DNA from: JAOUEA01 sp963719165
GTDB taxonomy: Bacteria; Actinomycetota; UBA4738; HRBIN12
Reading direction: 5' to 3'
Assembly (NCBI GenBank): GCA_963719165.1
Contig: CAVRAV010000001.1
Coordinates: 868,001 to 932,000, forward strand
Length of the DNA: 64,000 bases
The position numbers were made by a program, and so were the translations under genes. The number at the start of each line of letters is the position of its first letter. The stretch's first letter is position 1. This document shows positions 17,412 to 25,906 of the stretch, piece after piece. The notes under the pieces are model-generated. The model worked only from the letters and a program-made list of their open reading frames with translations. It had not been told where the DNA came from and did no database searches.

Positions 17412-18428
17412 CTAGAGCGGCAGCGCGCCCCGAGCGGTGATGCCGAGGTGCCGATACGCGCGCTCGGTGGCCACGCGGCCGCGCGGGGTGCGTTGCAGGA
17501 AGCCCAGCTGCAGCAGATACGGCTCCACCACGTCTTCGACCGTATCGGTCTCCTCGCCCACGGCGGCGGCGAGCGTCGAGAGCCCGACCGGGCCTCCACC
17601 GAACTTCTCGATCAACATCCGAAGGATCGCGCGATCGAGACGGTCGAGTCCCTGTTCGTCCACCTCGAACACGGCGAGCCCATCGCGCGCGATCGTGCCG
17701 TCGATCCACCCCTCGTGGCGGACCTCGGCGAAGTCGCGGACCCGGCGCAGGAGGCGGTTCGCGATCCGTGGGGTCCCGCGCGAGCGCCGGGCGATCTCCG
17801 CCGCCCCTTCCTCGTCCGTCCTGACCCCCAGGATCCCCGCCGAACGTCCGGCGATCCGCGTCAGGTCCTGCACCGAGTAGTAGTCCAGCCGGGGCGAGAA
17901 GCCGAAGCGTTCCCGCAGGGGGAGCGTCATGCGTCCAGGGCGCGTGGTGGCGGCCACCAGCGTGAACCGCGGGAGCTCGAGGCGGATCGAACGCGCCGTC
18001 GGACCCTTGCCGAGGACCACGTCGAGGTTGAAATCCTCCAGGGCCGGATACAGCACCTCCTCCACCTGTCTGGGCATCCGGTGGATCTCGTCCACGAACA
18101 GCACGTCGCCGTCCTCGAGGTTCGTGAGGATCGCGGCGAGGTCGCTGGGTCGATCCAGCGCGGGGCCAGACGTGGGTTGGAACCCCGCCTCCATCTCATT
18201 GGCCACGATCTGGGCCAAGGTGGTCTTCCCCAGACCGGGAGGGCCGCTGAACAGCAGATGGTCGACGGGTTCGCCACGGCGGCGCGCCCCGTCGATCAGG
18301 AGGGCGAGCTGTTCCTTGACCCGTTCCTGCCCCACGAACTCGCCGAGCGTCGTAGGGCGCAGGGCGACGTCGAACTCGCGGTCCTGCGGGTCGACCGAGG
18401 CGGCCTCGATCAAGCGGTCGTCGTCCAC
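17412..18428 (-). CDS. ruvB: Holliday junction branch-migration helicase RuvB
   Basis: A 338-residue AAA+ motor. RPTTLGEFVGQERVKEQL is the family N-terminus; Walker A is GPPGLGKTTLAQ near residue 61 and Walker B is LFVDEIHRM. The sensor 1 stretch reads LVAATTRPGRMTLPLRERF, and the C-terminal winged helix ends EPYLLQLGFLQRTPRGR. All functional segments are intact. The GTG start overlaps the ruvA TAG stop by one base. With ruvC and ruvA it forms the ruvCAB operon. Confidence 0.98.
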   Translation of the reverse strand: MDDDRLIEAASVDPQDREFDVALRPTTLGEFVGQERVKEQLALLIDGARRRGEPVDHLLFSGPPGLGKTTLAQIVANEMEAGFQPTSGPALDRPSDLAAILTNLEDGDVLFVDEIHRMPRQVEEVLYPALEDFNLDVVLGKGPTARSIRLELPRFTLVAATTRPGRMTLPLRERFGFSPRLDYYSVQDLTRIAGRSAGILGVRTDEEGAAEIARRSRGTPRIANRLLRRVRDFAEVRHEGWIDGTIARDGLAVFEVDEQGLDRLDRAILRMLIEKFGGGPVGLSTLAAAVGEETDTVEDVVEPYLLQLGFLQRTPRGRVATERAYRHLGITARGALPL

Positions 18429-18994
18429 TAGCGGCCCACCTTCTGCAGCGCCTCGCGCAAGAGCTCCTCGGCCTGCCTTCCGTCGGCGTTCACCCCGGCG
18501 AGCGCCTCCCCCGCCTCCACGGGCGTGAGCCCGAGGGCGATCAGCGCCTCCCGGGTCTCCGCCAGCGGGCCCTCCACGATCACGACCCCTTCACCGCCCA
18601 GCTTGTCGCGGAGGTCGAGGACCACCCGCTGGGCGACCTTCCTGCCCACGCCGGGCACCACCGTAAGGGCGGCATCGTCCCCCGCCACCACGGCACGACG
18701 AAGCGCATCGGGCGTGAGTGCCGAGAGGAAGGAAAGCGCCACCTTCGGCCCCACCCCGGACACCCCGGTGAGCAGATCGAACAGGGCGCGCTCGTCGGTG
18801 GTGGAGAAGCCGTACAGCACCATCGCGTCGTCGCGGACCACCAGGCGTGTGTGAACGCGCGCCACCCGTCCGGCCGCGGGCATCCGGGCGAGCACCGAGG
18901 TCGGCACCGAGATCTCGTAGCCGACGCCGGCCACGTTCACGACCGCTCGGTTCGTCGCCTTCTCGATGACCTCACCCTCGAGGAAGGAGATCAC
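18428..18994 (-). CDS. ruvA: Holliday junction DNA-binding protein RuvA
   Basis: A 188-residue protein that holds the four-way junction as a tetramer and loads RuvB. The N-terminal OB domain reads VISFLEGEVIEKATNRAVVNV (from the GTG start), followed by the two helix-hairpin-helix motifs (LTGVSGVGPKVAL and TVVPGVGRKVAQRVV) and the C-terminal domain III (REALIALGLTPVEAGEAL) that contacts RuvB. The frame continues upstream, but GTG at 18994 gives the correct family N-terminus and overlaps the ruvC stop (GTGA). Confidence 0.97.
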   Translation of the reverse strand: MISFLEGEVIEKATNRAVVNVAGVGYEISVPTSVLARMPAAGRVARVHTRLVVRDDAMVLYGFSTTDERALFDLLTGVSGVGPKVALSFLSALTPDALRRAVVAGDDAALTVVPGVGRKVAQRVVLDLRDKLGGEGVVIVEGPLAETREALIALGLTPVEAGEALAGVNADGRQAEELLREALQKVGR

Positions 18995-19500
18995 GCCGAC
19001 CCCACGCGTGCTGCCGCCCGCAGCCGGCTGCCGGTGAGATGGGTCAGGGCGACGGCCACGGCGTCGGCGGCGTCGGGCTGAGTGGGAACCGCGCGGAGCC
19101 CGTGGACGCGCATCAACGCGTGGCGGACCTGCGCCTTGTCCGCGGCCCCCGTTCCGGTCACGGCGCTCTTGACCTGCGTGGGACTGTATTCCGCAACGGG
19201 GACCCCGGCGTCGGCGGCAACCACCATGACCGCTCCCGTCGCGCGGGCGACGATGAGGGCGCTCACCTGGTTCCGATTGAAGGCCACCCGCTCGATGGCC
19301 ACGGCGGAGATGTCCCGGGCGGCGATCGCGGCACGGACCGCCGCGGCGAGGGCGCCGAGCCGCTCGGCCTCCGCGGTCTCCGGCGACGTTCGCACCGTCT
19401 CGCTCCACACGAGGACCGGGCGACGGCCCTCGCGACCGACCACGGCGAGGCCGAGCCTGGCCACGCCGGGATCCACGCCGAGCACGAGGGAATCGAACAT
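18991..19500 (-). CDS. ruvC: Crossover junction endodeoxyribonuclease RuvC
   Basis: A 169-residue resolvase that cuts Holliday junctions. The four catalytic acids are visible: D10 in LGVDPGVARLG, E70 in VAIERVAF, and D143 plus D146 in QPDAADAVAVAL. The ATG at 19500 is chosen because it gives the conserved start just before VDPG; the open frame extends far upstream only as antisense of the plus strand. It is first in ruvCAB. A TAGACT -10 lies 11-16 bases upstream with TTGCCC 17 bases further, so the transcript has a very short leader. No LexA box was seen here. Confidence 0.96.
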   Translation of the reverse strand: MFDSLVLGVDPGVARLGLAVVGREGRRPVLVWSETVRTSPETAEAERLGALAAAVRAAIAARDISAVAIERVAFNRNQVSALIVARATGAVMVVAADAGVPVAEYSPTQVKSAVTGTGAADKAQVRHALMRVHGLRAVPTQPDAADAVAVALTHLTGSRLRAAARVGSA

Positions 19501-19510
19501 CCGTTCGCCC

Positions 19511-19539
19511 AGTCTAGGGGGCCGCCAGAGGCCGGGCAA
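19511..19539 (-). promoter_or_regulatory. Candidate promoter of ruvCAB
   Basis: Reverse-strand TTGCCC (19534-19539) and TAGACT (19511-19516) are separated by 17 bases, a good vegetative arrangement. Initiation would be about 4-5 bases before the ruvC ATG. No GAACNNNNGTTC-like LexA site overlaps it, although ruvCAB is SOS-controlled in several bacteria. Confidence 0.5.
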
Positions 19540-19569
19540 CCACCGGGACCGAGCCGCGTGCGGAGTTGA

Positions 19570-19628
19570 CCGAGGCCTCCCGCCCCGGGGGGAACGGCGA
19601 TCCGTGTTCCCCGGGCGAGAGGCCTCGG
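19570..19628 (-). terminator. Strong hairpin after the BNR-repeat gene
   Basis: CCGAGGCCTC at 19570-19579 and its exact complement at 19619-19628 enclose a second GC-rich paired block (CGCCCCGGGG with CCCCGGGCG), giving a stem of about 20 pairs around a roughly 10-base loop. There is no U-tract. It lies 22 bases beyond the stop of the secreted protein gene and upstream of ruvC, so it probably insulates the two. Confidence 0.6.
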
Positions 19629-19649
19629 TGTCCGGTTGGAGCCGAAGCG

Positions 19650-22217
19650 CTACGGCGCCCCGATCTGCCACATCCCGCGCCCGTGCGTCACGGCGACGAT
19701 CTGGCCGCCGTTCGGCGTGGTCGTGAGGTCGTTCGTGACGGCGTTCGGCAACCTCGACCCGAAACGCTTCCAGCTTCCGGGGTTCGACGCCGACGTGACG
19801 AACACGCCAACGTCCATCGCCACCACGAGCTTGTTGCCCGCCATCACGAGGTCGTCGCCCGGTGCGTCCGGCAGGTTCCCGCTGATGTCGTTCCAGTGGG
19901 CGCCGCCGTCGGTCGACTCGAACACGTGGCCCACCCCGCCACCGGGGATCCAGTGGCGGGAGTAGCCGCTGTACACCGCGTACACGTGGCCGGCATCGGA
20001 GGGATCCGCGACCAGGTTGTAGACGACCCGCTGCGGTAGCTGGTCGCCGCCGTTGTGCAGGCCGGGGCCCGCCACGGTGTGCCACGTGCCGCCGTAGTTC
20101 GTGTCGATCCCCGCGTAGAAGGCAGCGGAGGGGTTGCAGCCGTACCCGCAGTATCCGGCGTAGATCGTGCTGCCGTTCACGGCGAGCGCCGTGATCTGGC
20201 TGTTCACTCCGGTGTCGTGGCCCTGCTTCCAGTCACACGCGCTGGCGGAGCAGTGCGTGTTCCAACCCTTGTGCGTCTCCCAGACGTAGCGGCCACCGGC
20301 GACCCAGTGCTGGTTCACGGCGCTGCTGTCGGCCTCGAACGGCGCGATGAACCGCGGCTGCGGATCGCACGGGTTGGGCGTGTAGGTGTACGCGCCGCAC
20401 GCGGGTGAGATCTCCCGCCACGCGAGCGTGCTGCCGTCGGAGCGGCCGCCGTTCGTGGTGAGGAACATGTCGAGCCCGACGTACTCCTGCACCGTGCGGT
20501 TGCCGTTGTTGGGATCGACGATCACGTCGCCGCCGTCACCGCCGAAGGGCGAGACCATGGACCGGGCGCCCGGGATGAGGAAGGAGCCGCCGTTGTCCTG
20601 GAGCCCGCCCCAGTAGGCGGTGCCGCCGTTCAGCCGGCCGGTGCCGCCGTAGTAGTACTGCAGCGTGTGCAGGTCCTCGTTCCGGTTCTGCCACGCGGAC
20701 CCCTGGAGGCCACGGCTGTAGATGCCGCCGTCGTTGCCGACCCAGACCTTGCCCTGACCGAAGGCGATCGCGTGCTGGTCGGGGTGCGTCGTGGGCGGAC
20801 AGTTCGTCGGACCTCCCGCGGCGTAGCAGGGCAGCGTGAAGTTCCAATACGGGCCGACCGCCACCCAGCGACGACCGCCGTTCTTGGATTCGAAGACCTC
20901 CTCGAGGCCCAGGTACACGTGCTGGGGACGTTTCGGATCCACCCCGATGAACTGGTCGTACCAGACCTGGATGCCCGGCGAGTAGCCGCTACCCCACCCG
21001 AGGGCGTCGCCCGGGGACTCCCCGAGCTTGCGCGACGTGGCGCGCAGGCGCCACGGACCGGCCAGGTCGCCCGAGGGCGAGACGAAGACGCCCATGAGCG
21101 CCGTGTCCGGGTTCACGAAGTACTTCTTGATCGACTCCACCACGGCGTAGAGCCGCTTGCCCTGGGCGTCATAGGCGAGGCTGGAGCGCCCGATGTTCGC
21201 GGCGTCCATCCCGACAGGCGTCACGATCGTCCAGTGCTTCCCGCCGTCCTTGGACTGGTACATCCCGTTGTAGTCCGTGTAGCCGCCGCGCCATGCGACG
21301 TTGGCCACCGCGGTCATCCCGTGGGTGCCCGGTCGAACGACGACGTCGTTCACGTAGGTGAAGCCGTACGGGCCCGCCGTGCCGGGGCGAAGGACGAGGG
21401 ACCATTTCGAGCCCATCGGTGCCCCGAGCGAGCGCCGGTACAGACCCTTGGACGTCGCGGCGTAGATGCCGCCGTGCTCGTCGAGCGCGAGCTTGCCGAT
21501 CATCTGGTGGTCGATCTCGTGCTTGCCGACCTTCTTCCACGTGTTGCCGTGGTCGGCCGAGCGCCACACGCCGAGGCCCGCGTAGCTGTCCGATGACGTG
21601 TTCGCCTCGCCGGTGCCCAGCCAGACCGAGTGGTCCGCCGGGTTCACGAGGAGCGAACCGACGGACAGCGTCCCGAGCTTGTCGGTAAGGGGCGTCCAGT
21701 GCTTGCCGCTGTCGGTCGAGCGCCAGACGCCCCCGTCGGCGCCGCCCGCGTAGATGTATGCGCCGTCGATGGCGAGCGCCGTCATGCGTCCGGTGACGTA
21801 GCCGGGGCCGGGCCCTCCGCCGCCCGCGTTCGAGATGATGGGGTCGGCGTAGTGGAGGTTGTCCGCGTCATACGGCTGGCTCGTGACCTCGGACCAGTTC
21901 CCTCCGGCACGCGGGAGCCGACGAGCCTGCTGCACGGCGTGCGACAGCGCGCCCGGAGGCCCGTACCGCGGCTCCGCGAACTGGTTCGCACCCTCCTGGA
22001 TCTCTGACGTGCCTTCCTCGCCACCGTCGCCTTGCTTGGCGGTGGCGTTGGACGCGAGCTCTCGTTGCGAGCTGCGGATCAAACCGGACGCACGCTTCAG
22101 CGCGGCCCCGGACGCGGGAGCGGCGGCCTGCCCTGGAGCTGCAGCCGCCGCGAACAAACCGAGAACCGCGAGCGTCGATACGATCGCCCGCACCCATCGA
22201 CGAGGAAGACCAGCCAT
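19650..22217 (-). CDS. Large secreted BNR/sialidase-type beta-propeller protein
   Basis: An 855-residue exported protein. A signal peptide is clear (basic start, AIVSTLAVLGLFAAAAAPGQAAA). The mature part carries repeated BNR/Asp-box motifs: GGVWRSTDSGKHWTPL, GVWRSADHGNTWKKV, GMYQSKDGGKHWTIV and FESTDGGAHWNDI, with YVTN-like intervals between them. This fits one or two beta-propellers of the kind seen in sialidases and Vps10/photosynthesis-stability-factor-like proteins. No glycosidase catalytic residues could be assigned, so enzymatic function is uncertain. The ATG at 22217 is preferred over GTG at 22226 because GGAGG lies 10 bases upstream of it. It is a monocistronic insertion between ruvC and yebC. 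Confidence 0.85.
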   Translation of the reverse strand: MAGLPRRWVRAIVSTLAVLGLFAAAAAPGQAAAPASGAALKRASGLIRSSQRELASNATAKQGDGGEEGTSEIQEGANQFAEPRYGPPGALSHAVQQARRLPRAGGNWSEVTSQPYDADNLHYADPIISNAGGGGPGPGYVTGRMTALAIDGAYIYAGGADGGVWRSTDSGKHWTPLTDKLGTLSVGSLLVNPADHSVWLGTGEANTSSDSYAGLGVWRSADHGNTWKKVGKHEIDHQMIGKLALDEHGGIYAATSKGLYRRSLGAPMGSKWSLVLRPGTAGPYGFTYVNDVVVRPGTHGMTAVANVAWRGGYTDYNGMYQSKDGGKHWTIVTPVGMDAANIGRSSLAYDAQGKRLYAVVESIKKYFVNPDTALMGVFVSPSGDLAGPWRLRATSRKLGESPGDALGWGSGYSPGIQVWYDQFIGVDPKRPQHVYLGLEEVFESKNGGRRWVAVGPYWNFTLPCYAAGGPTNCPPTTHPDQHAIAFGQGKVWVGNDGGIYSRGLQGSAWQNRNEDLHTLQYYYGGTGRLNGGTAYWGGLQDNGGSFLIPGARSMVSPFGGDGGDVIVDPNNGNRTVQEYVGLDMFLTTNGGRSDGSTLAWREISPACGAYTYTPNPCDPQPRFIAPFEADSSAVNQHWVAGGRYVWETHKGWNTHCSASACDWKQGHDTGVNSQITALAVNGSTIYAGYCGYGCNPSAAFYAGIDTNYGGTWHTVAGPGLHNGGDQLPQRVVYNLVADPSDAGHVYAVYSGYSRHWIPGGGVGHVFESTDGGAHWNDISGNLPDAPGDDLVMAGNKLVVAMDVGVFVTSASNPGSWKRFGSRLPNAVTNDLTTTPNGGQIVAVTHGRGMWQIGAP

Positions 22218-22322
22218 CCGATGCACCCCTCCCAGAGTTAGGAACGGCCGCAGCCTAGGCCATCTGACCCCGCAGATGCTATCGGCCGAAAGACGGATGC
22301 CTCCTGAAACAACGACCCCTAC

Positions 22323-23072
22323 TCAGAGAGCGGCCATGACCTCTTCGGGGATGTCGAAGTTCGCGTACACCGCCTGGACGTCGTCGAGCTCGTCCAGCGC
22401 CTCGATCAGGTTGAGGACCTGCTTGGCCTCGCCGCCGTCGACCGGGACCAGGGTCTCCGGCATCATCGTGATCTCGGCGGAGTCCACGGCCACGCCGGCG
22501 CGCTCCAACGCCTCCCGCACGCGCTTGAAGTCTTGCGGTTGCGCGATGATGTCCCACGCGCTCTCGGCGTCGCGCAGATCCTCCGCCCCCGCATCGAGGG
22601 CGAGCTCAAGCAGCTGATCCTCATCGGGCGCGAGGCCCTTGTCCACGACCACGAGACCCTTGCGGGTGAACTGCCAGGCGACGCTGCCCGATTCGCCGAG
22701 GTTGCCCTGGTTGCGCGTGAACGCGTGGCGGATCTCCTGGCCGGTCCGATTGCGATTGTCGGTGAGCACCTCCACGAGGAGCGCCACGCCGCCGGGCGCG
22801 TAGCCCTCGTAGAACAGCTCCTCGTACCGCGCGCCGTCGTCGTCGCCGCCCGCCCCGCGTTTGATGGCACGATCGATGTTGTCGCTCGGGACGCTGAAGC
22901 TCTTCGCCTTCTCCACCGCGGAGGCCAACGTCATGTTCCCGTCGATGTTTCCGCCACCCTCGCGCGCCGCGACCTCCACAGCGCGCAGCAGCTTCGCGTA
23001 CATGTTCGAGCGCTTCGCGTCGGTCGCCTCCTTCTTCCGTTTGATGGTCGCCCATTTCGAATGACCCGACAT
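22323..23072 (-). CDS. YebC/PmpR family regulatory or translation factor
   Basis: A 249-residue TACO1/YebC protein. The signature N-terminus MSGHSKWATIKRKKEATDAKR is present, as are the internal RNRTGQEIRHAFTRNQGNLG and the acidic C-terminal domain ending in LDELDDVQAVYANFDIP. Family members have been described both as transcription regulators and, more recently, as ribosome factors that relieve stalling at proline stretches; the sequence does not distinguish these roles. It follows pdxT by 22 bases in a pdxS-pdxT-yebC order typical of actinobacteria. Confidence 0.95.
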   Translation of the reverse strand: MSGHSKWATIKRKKEATDAKRSNMYAKLLRAVEVAAREGGGNIDGNMTLASAVEKAKSFSVPSDNIDRAIKRGAGGDDDGARYEELFYEGYAPGGVALLVEVLTDNRNRTGQEIRHAFTRNQGNLGESGSVAWQFTRKGLVVVDKGLAPDEDQLLELALDAGAEDLRDAESAWDIIAQPQDFKRVREALERAGVAVDSAEITMMPETLVPVDGGEAKQVLNLIEALDELDDVQAVYANFDIPEEVMAAL

Positions 23073-23094
23073 GATCGAACTCCTCGACGTTCGC

Positions 23095-23661
23095 CTAGGT
23101 CCTGCCCACGAGGTACCGGTGCAGGCCTGCCTCCCCGATCAGCTCAGGATGGAATGATGCCACCAACAGGTTCCCCTGCTCCAACACGACCGGGGCGCCC
23201 TCGTGTTCGGCGAGCACCCGGACATCGGGTCCCACGTCGAGGACGCGCGGCGCCCGGATGAACACGCCGCGCACCGGGTGCTCGAAACCCTCGACCTGGA
23301 GATCGGCCTCGAAGGAATCCACCTGCCGGCCATAGGCGTTGCGCTCCACGCCGATGTCCATGAGGCCCAGCAGCGGTTCGCCGCCCTCGACACGCCGCGC
23401 CATGACGATCATGCCGGCGCACGTTCCCAGTACGGGCATCCCTGCAAGGGCGCGCTCACGGATCGGTTCGACGAGCTCGATGCGGCGCGCGAGCTTCCCG
23501 ATGGTGGTGGACTCGCCCCCGGGGATGACCAGGCAGTCCACGTCGCGCAGCTGTTCGGGCGTCCGCACCTCCACGGGGACGGCGCCGGCCGCCGCGAGCA
23601 TCAGTGCGTGCTCGCGGAAGTCGCCCTGGAGCGCGAGGACCCCGGCCTTCACGGAGGTCAC
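23095..23661 (-). CDS. pdxT: Pyridoxal 5'-phosphate synthase glutaminase subunit PdxT
   Basis: A 188-residue class I glutamine amidotransferase that feeds ammonia to PdxS. The catalytic cysteine is in LGTCAGMI near residue 80, the oxyanion-strand motif is PGGESTT, and the His-Glu pair is FHPEL near the C-terminus. The N-terminal VLALQGDFREH is characteristic. The start is GTG. It lies 16 bases after the pdxS stop, so the two subunits are made together. Confidence 0.97.
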   Translation of the reverse strand: MTSVKAGVLALQGDFREHALMLAAAGAVPVEVRTPEQLRDVDCLVIPGGESTTIGKLARRIELVEPIRERALAGMPVLGTCAGMIVMARRVEGGEPLLGLMDIGVERNAYGRQVDSFEADLQVEGFEHPVRGVFIRAPRVLDVGPDVRVLAEHEGAPVVLEQGNLLVASFHPELIGEAGLHRYLVGRT

Positions 23662-23677
23662 CTCGCGCGAAGCATGG

Positions 23678-24559
23678 TTACCAACCGCGGTCCTGCATGC
23701 GGGTGGCCAGCTGGTCGATCTCCAGCCCCGCCATGGGATCGCCGAGCTCGTGCGAGACCTTGGCGAGCACGTCGGGGTCTTGGAAGTGCGTCGTGGCCTC
23801 GACGATCGCGCGTGCCATGGTCGCAGGATCCTGCGACTTGTAGATCCCCGACCCCACGAACACGCCGTCGACGCCGAGCTGCATCATCAACGCGGCATCC
23901 GCAGGCGTGGCGATCCCGCCGGCGGAGAAGTTCACGACCGGCAGGTGGCCCGTATCCGCCACGATGCGAACGAGCTCGACGGGTGCCCCCAGCTCCTTGG
24001 CCTTCGTGACGTACTGCTCGGGTCGCAGCGCGGTGCAGTCCGCGATCTCGCGGAGGATCGCGCGTTCGTGTCGCACCGCCTCCACGACGTTGCCCGTCCC
24101 CGCCTCCCCCTTGGTGCGGATCATCGCCGCGCCCTCGGCGATCCGGCGCAACGCCTCCCCGAGGTTCCGCGCGCCGCAGACGAACGGCACGGTGAACGCC
24201 CACTTGTCGATGTGGAACTCCTCGTCAGCGGGCGTCAGGACCTCGGACTCGTCGACGTAATCCACACCGAGGGCCTGCAAGATCTGGGCTTCGACGAAAT
24301 GGCCGATACGCGCCTTCGCCATGACGGGGATGGACACGGCCGCCTGGATCTCCTCGATCTTCGTCGCGTCCGACATGCGCGCCACCCCGCCGTCACGGCG
24401 GATGTCGGCGGGAACCCGCTCGAGCGCCATCACGGCGCACGCCCCGGCGTCCTCGGCGATCTTCGCCTGCTCCGCGGTGGTGACGTCCATGATGACGCCG
24501 CCCTTGAGCATCTCGGCCAGCCCGGACTTGACGGTGAAGGTTCCGGTCTCGCGCTCCAC
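23678..24559 (-). CDS. pdxS: Pyridoxal 5'-phosphate synthase lyase subunit PdxS
   Basis: A 293-residue (beta/alpha)8 barrel that makes PLP from ribose 5-phosphate, glyceraldehyde 3-phosphate and ammonia. Conserved features include KSGLAEMLKGGVIMDV at the N-terminus, with the first reactive lysine shortly after, ALERVPADIR, MAKARIGHFVEAQIL with the second lysine, and the phosphate-binding PVVNFSAGGIATPADAA. Length and motifs are normal. A TACACT -10 candidate lies about 75 bases upstream at 24632-24637. Confidence 0.98.
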   Translation of the reverse strand: MERETGTFTVKSGLAEMLKGGVIMDVTTAEQAKIAEDAGACAVMALERVPADIRRDGGVARMSDATKIEEIQAAVSIPVMAKARIGHFVEAQILQALGVDYVDESEVLTPADEEFHIDKWAFTVPFVCGARNLGEALRRIAEGAAMIRTKGEAGTGNVVEAVRHERAILREIADCTALRPEQYVTKAKELGAPVELVRIVADTGHLPVVNFSAGGIATPADAALMMQLGVDGVFVGSGIYKSQDPATMARAIVEATTHFQDPDVLAKVSHELGDPMAGLEIDQLATRMQDRGW

Positions 24560-24690
24560 GGCTATCCCCCCTCAGGACTCCGAGACGGTGGGTGACGCCT
24601 CGGACAGGCGCCTGCGCACCCGTCGACTTCGAGTGTACCGAAGGCGAACGAGGGGTTTGGTGCGAACGGACCCAGGACGAACGCGGATCC

Positions 24691-25743
24691 CTACTTCGCG
24701 AAGGTGACGTCGGCGTTGAACATGCCCGTGGGGGCGAGCTCCACGAAGGTGGAACCCGGTGTGAACGTCATGGTCTCTCCGGTCTTCGTGGAGAACGTCG
24801 TCACGTCGGCATCCGTGGCGCGCTCCCACGTCCCCTGGACGAGGCGACCGTTGCGCAGGACCCAGGCCTTTCCCTTGCCCGTCACGGTCACTTCGGGAGA
24901 TGGGTATCCGGCCACGTCCGTGATATCGCTCGGGCTGGTCTTCACCTGCTGGATCACCACGTTGTCGGCGGCGATCGCGTTGCCGTTCTCGAGCTTCATC
25001 GGGGCCCCGTCGAGGTAACGCACGTAGCGACCGCCCTCCCAGCGCCAGTCGGCGGTGGCGAGGCCGGAGAAAACGACGGTCACGCCGGCGCCCTTCTTGT
25101 TGGGGGTGGGCACCTCATCCGAGTAGGTGAACACCGAGTGCGGGATCGGCTCGTGCTTCGCGCGCTTCAGCCCCGCCTCCCAGAGCTTGGCCGTGTTCGC
25201 GAACAGGTTGTGCGGGATGACGCGAGCCTCGTCCCGGGTGAACGGCGGCGCCGGATCGCCCTCGGTCATGAGCGTGAGACCCGCCGCTCGCGCCCCGTTG
25301 ACGACCTTGTTCGCTCCACCCGAGAACGCGAGCAACGGGTGCTCGCTGAACTGGAGGAGGATCTTGGGGTCGGTGGAGCGGGCGCTCCGCACGGGACCGA
25401 CCCGCACGCTGCTCTCGCACTGGAACACCGCGATGAACCGAGTGATGCCGCCCTCGACGACCTCCTCGTAGACGATGTCCGCCTTGTCGAGGCCGTCCAG
25501 GGGCTGCGCGTCCGGCGTGTTCTCGACCTTCACCGCGAGCGCCGGACGGTCGGGAACCTGCTTGCCCTCGGCGAGCGTGGCGCCGGTGAGCGGGCACGTG
25601 GGCGCCGGATCGCTGATCCCGGTCAGGTTCCGGACCACGGCGGGAGCGTTGCCCGTGAGGGTCATGACGGCGAGCGCGGCGACGAGGACGCCGGCCACGG
25701 TGCCGCCGGTCAGGAACGCCTTGCCGCGGCGGGTGAGAGCCAA
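24691..25743 (-). CDS. DUF3048 (YerB-like) exported protein
   Basis: A 350-residue protein with an N-terminal export/anchor segment (FLTGGTVAGVLVAALAVMTL). The DUF3048 domain follows, with PALAVKVENTPDAQPLDGL, DIVYEEVVEGGITRFIAVF and RVGPVRSARSTDPKIL. The C-terminal YerB-type domain (VTVTGKGKAWVLRNGRLVQGTW...) is also present. The family is extracytoplasmic and of unknown function. Start is TTG at 25743, supported by AGGAGG 9 bases upstream. It is isolated from pdxS by about 130 bases. Confidence 0.88.
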   Translation of the reverse strand: MALTRRGKAFLTGGTVAGVLVAALAVMTLTGNAPAVVRNLTGISDPAPTCPLTGATLAEGKQVPDRPALAVKVENTPDAQPLDGLDKADIVYEEVVEGGITRFIAVFQCESSVRVGPVRSARSTDPKILLQFSEHPLLAFSGGANKVVNGARAAGLTLMTEGDPAPPFTRDEARVIPHNLFANTAKLWEAGLKRAKHEPIPHSVFTYSDEVPTPNKKGAGVTVVFSGLATADWRWEGGRYVRYLDGAPMKLENGNAIAADNVVIQQVKTSPSDITDVAGYPSPEVTVTGKGKAWVLRNGRLVQGTWERATDADVTTFSTKTGETMTFTPGSTFVELAPTGMFNADVTFAK

Positions 25744-25822
25744 GGTGCGGTACCTCCTACGGGGATCGGCGGGGTCTCGATCCGCCCCTGGGTGGTGCGT
25801 GCACGGGATCGGTCATGAGGAA

Positions 25823-25840
25823 GGGTCCCGAAGGGGACCC
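25823..25840 (-). terminator. Short GC hairpin downstream of htpX
   Basis: GGGTCCC (25823-25829) and GGGACCC (25834-25840) form a perfect 7-base-pair stem with a GAAG tetraloop, 67 bases past the htpX stop. There is no U-tract. It plausibly ends the PgsA-like to htpX operon. Confidence 0.5.
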
Positions 25841-25906
25841 GATGAATCAGATGCTAACCGCGGCGTGGGACGGTCTCAAACACCCAGGCCCATCTCGACC
25901 GGAACG

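Noticed and set aside
19500..19650. LexA box expected upstream of ruvCAB
   Set aside because: I looked for CGAACNNNNGTTCG-like sites around the ruvC promoter and saw none; only the lexA/LysM region has them.
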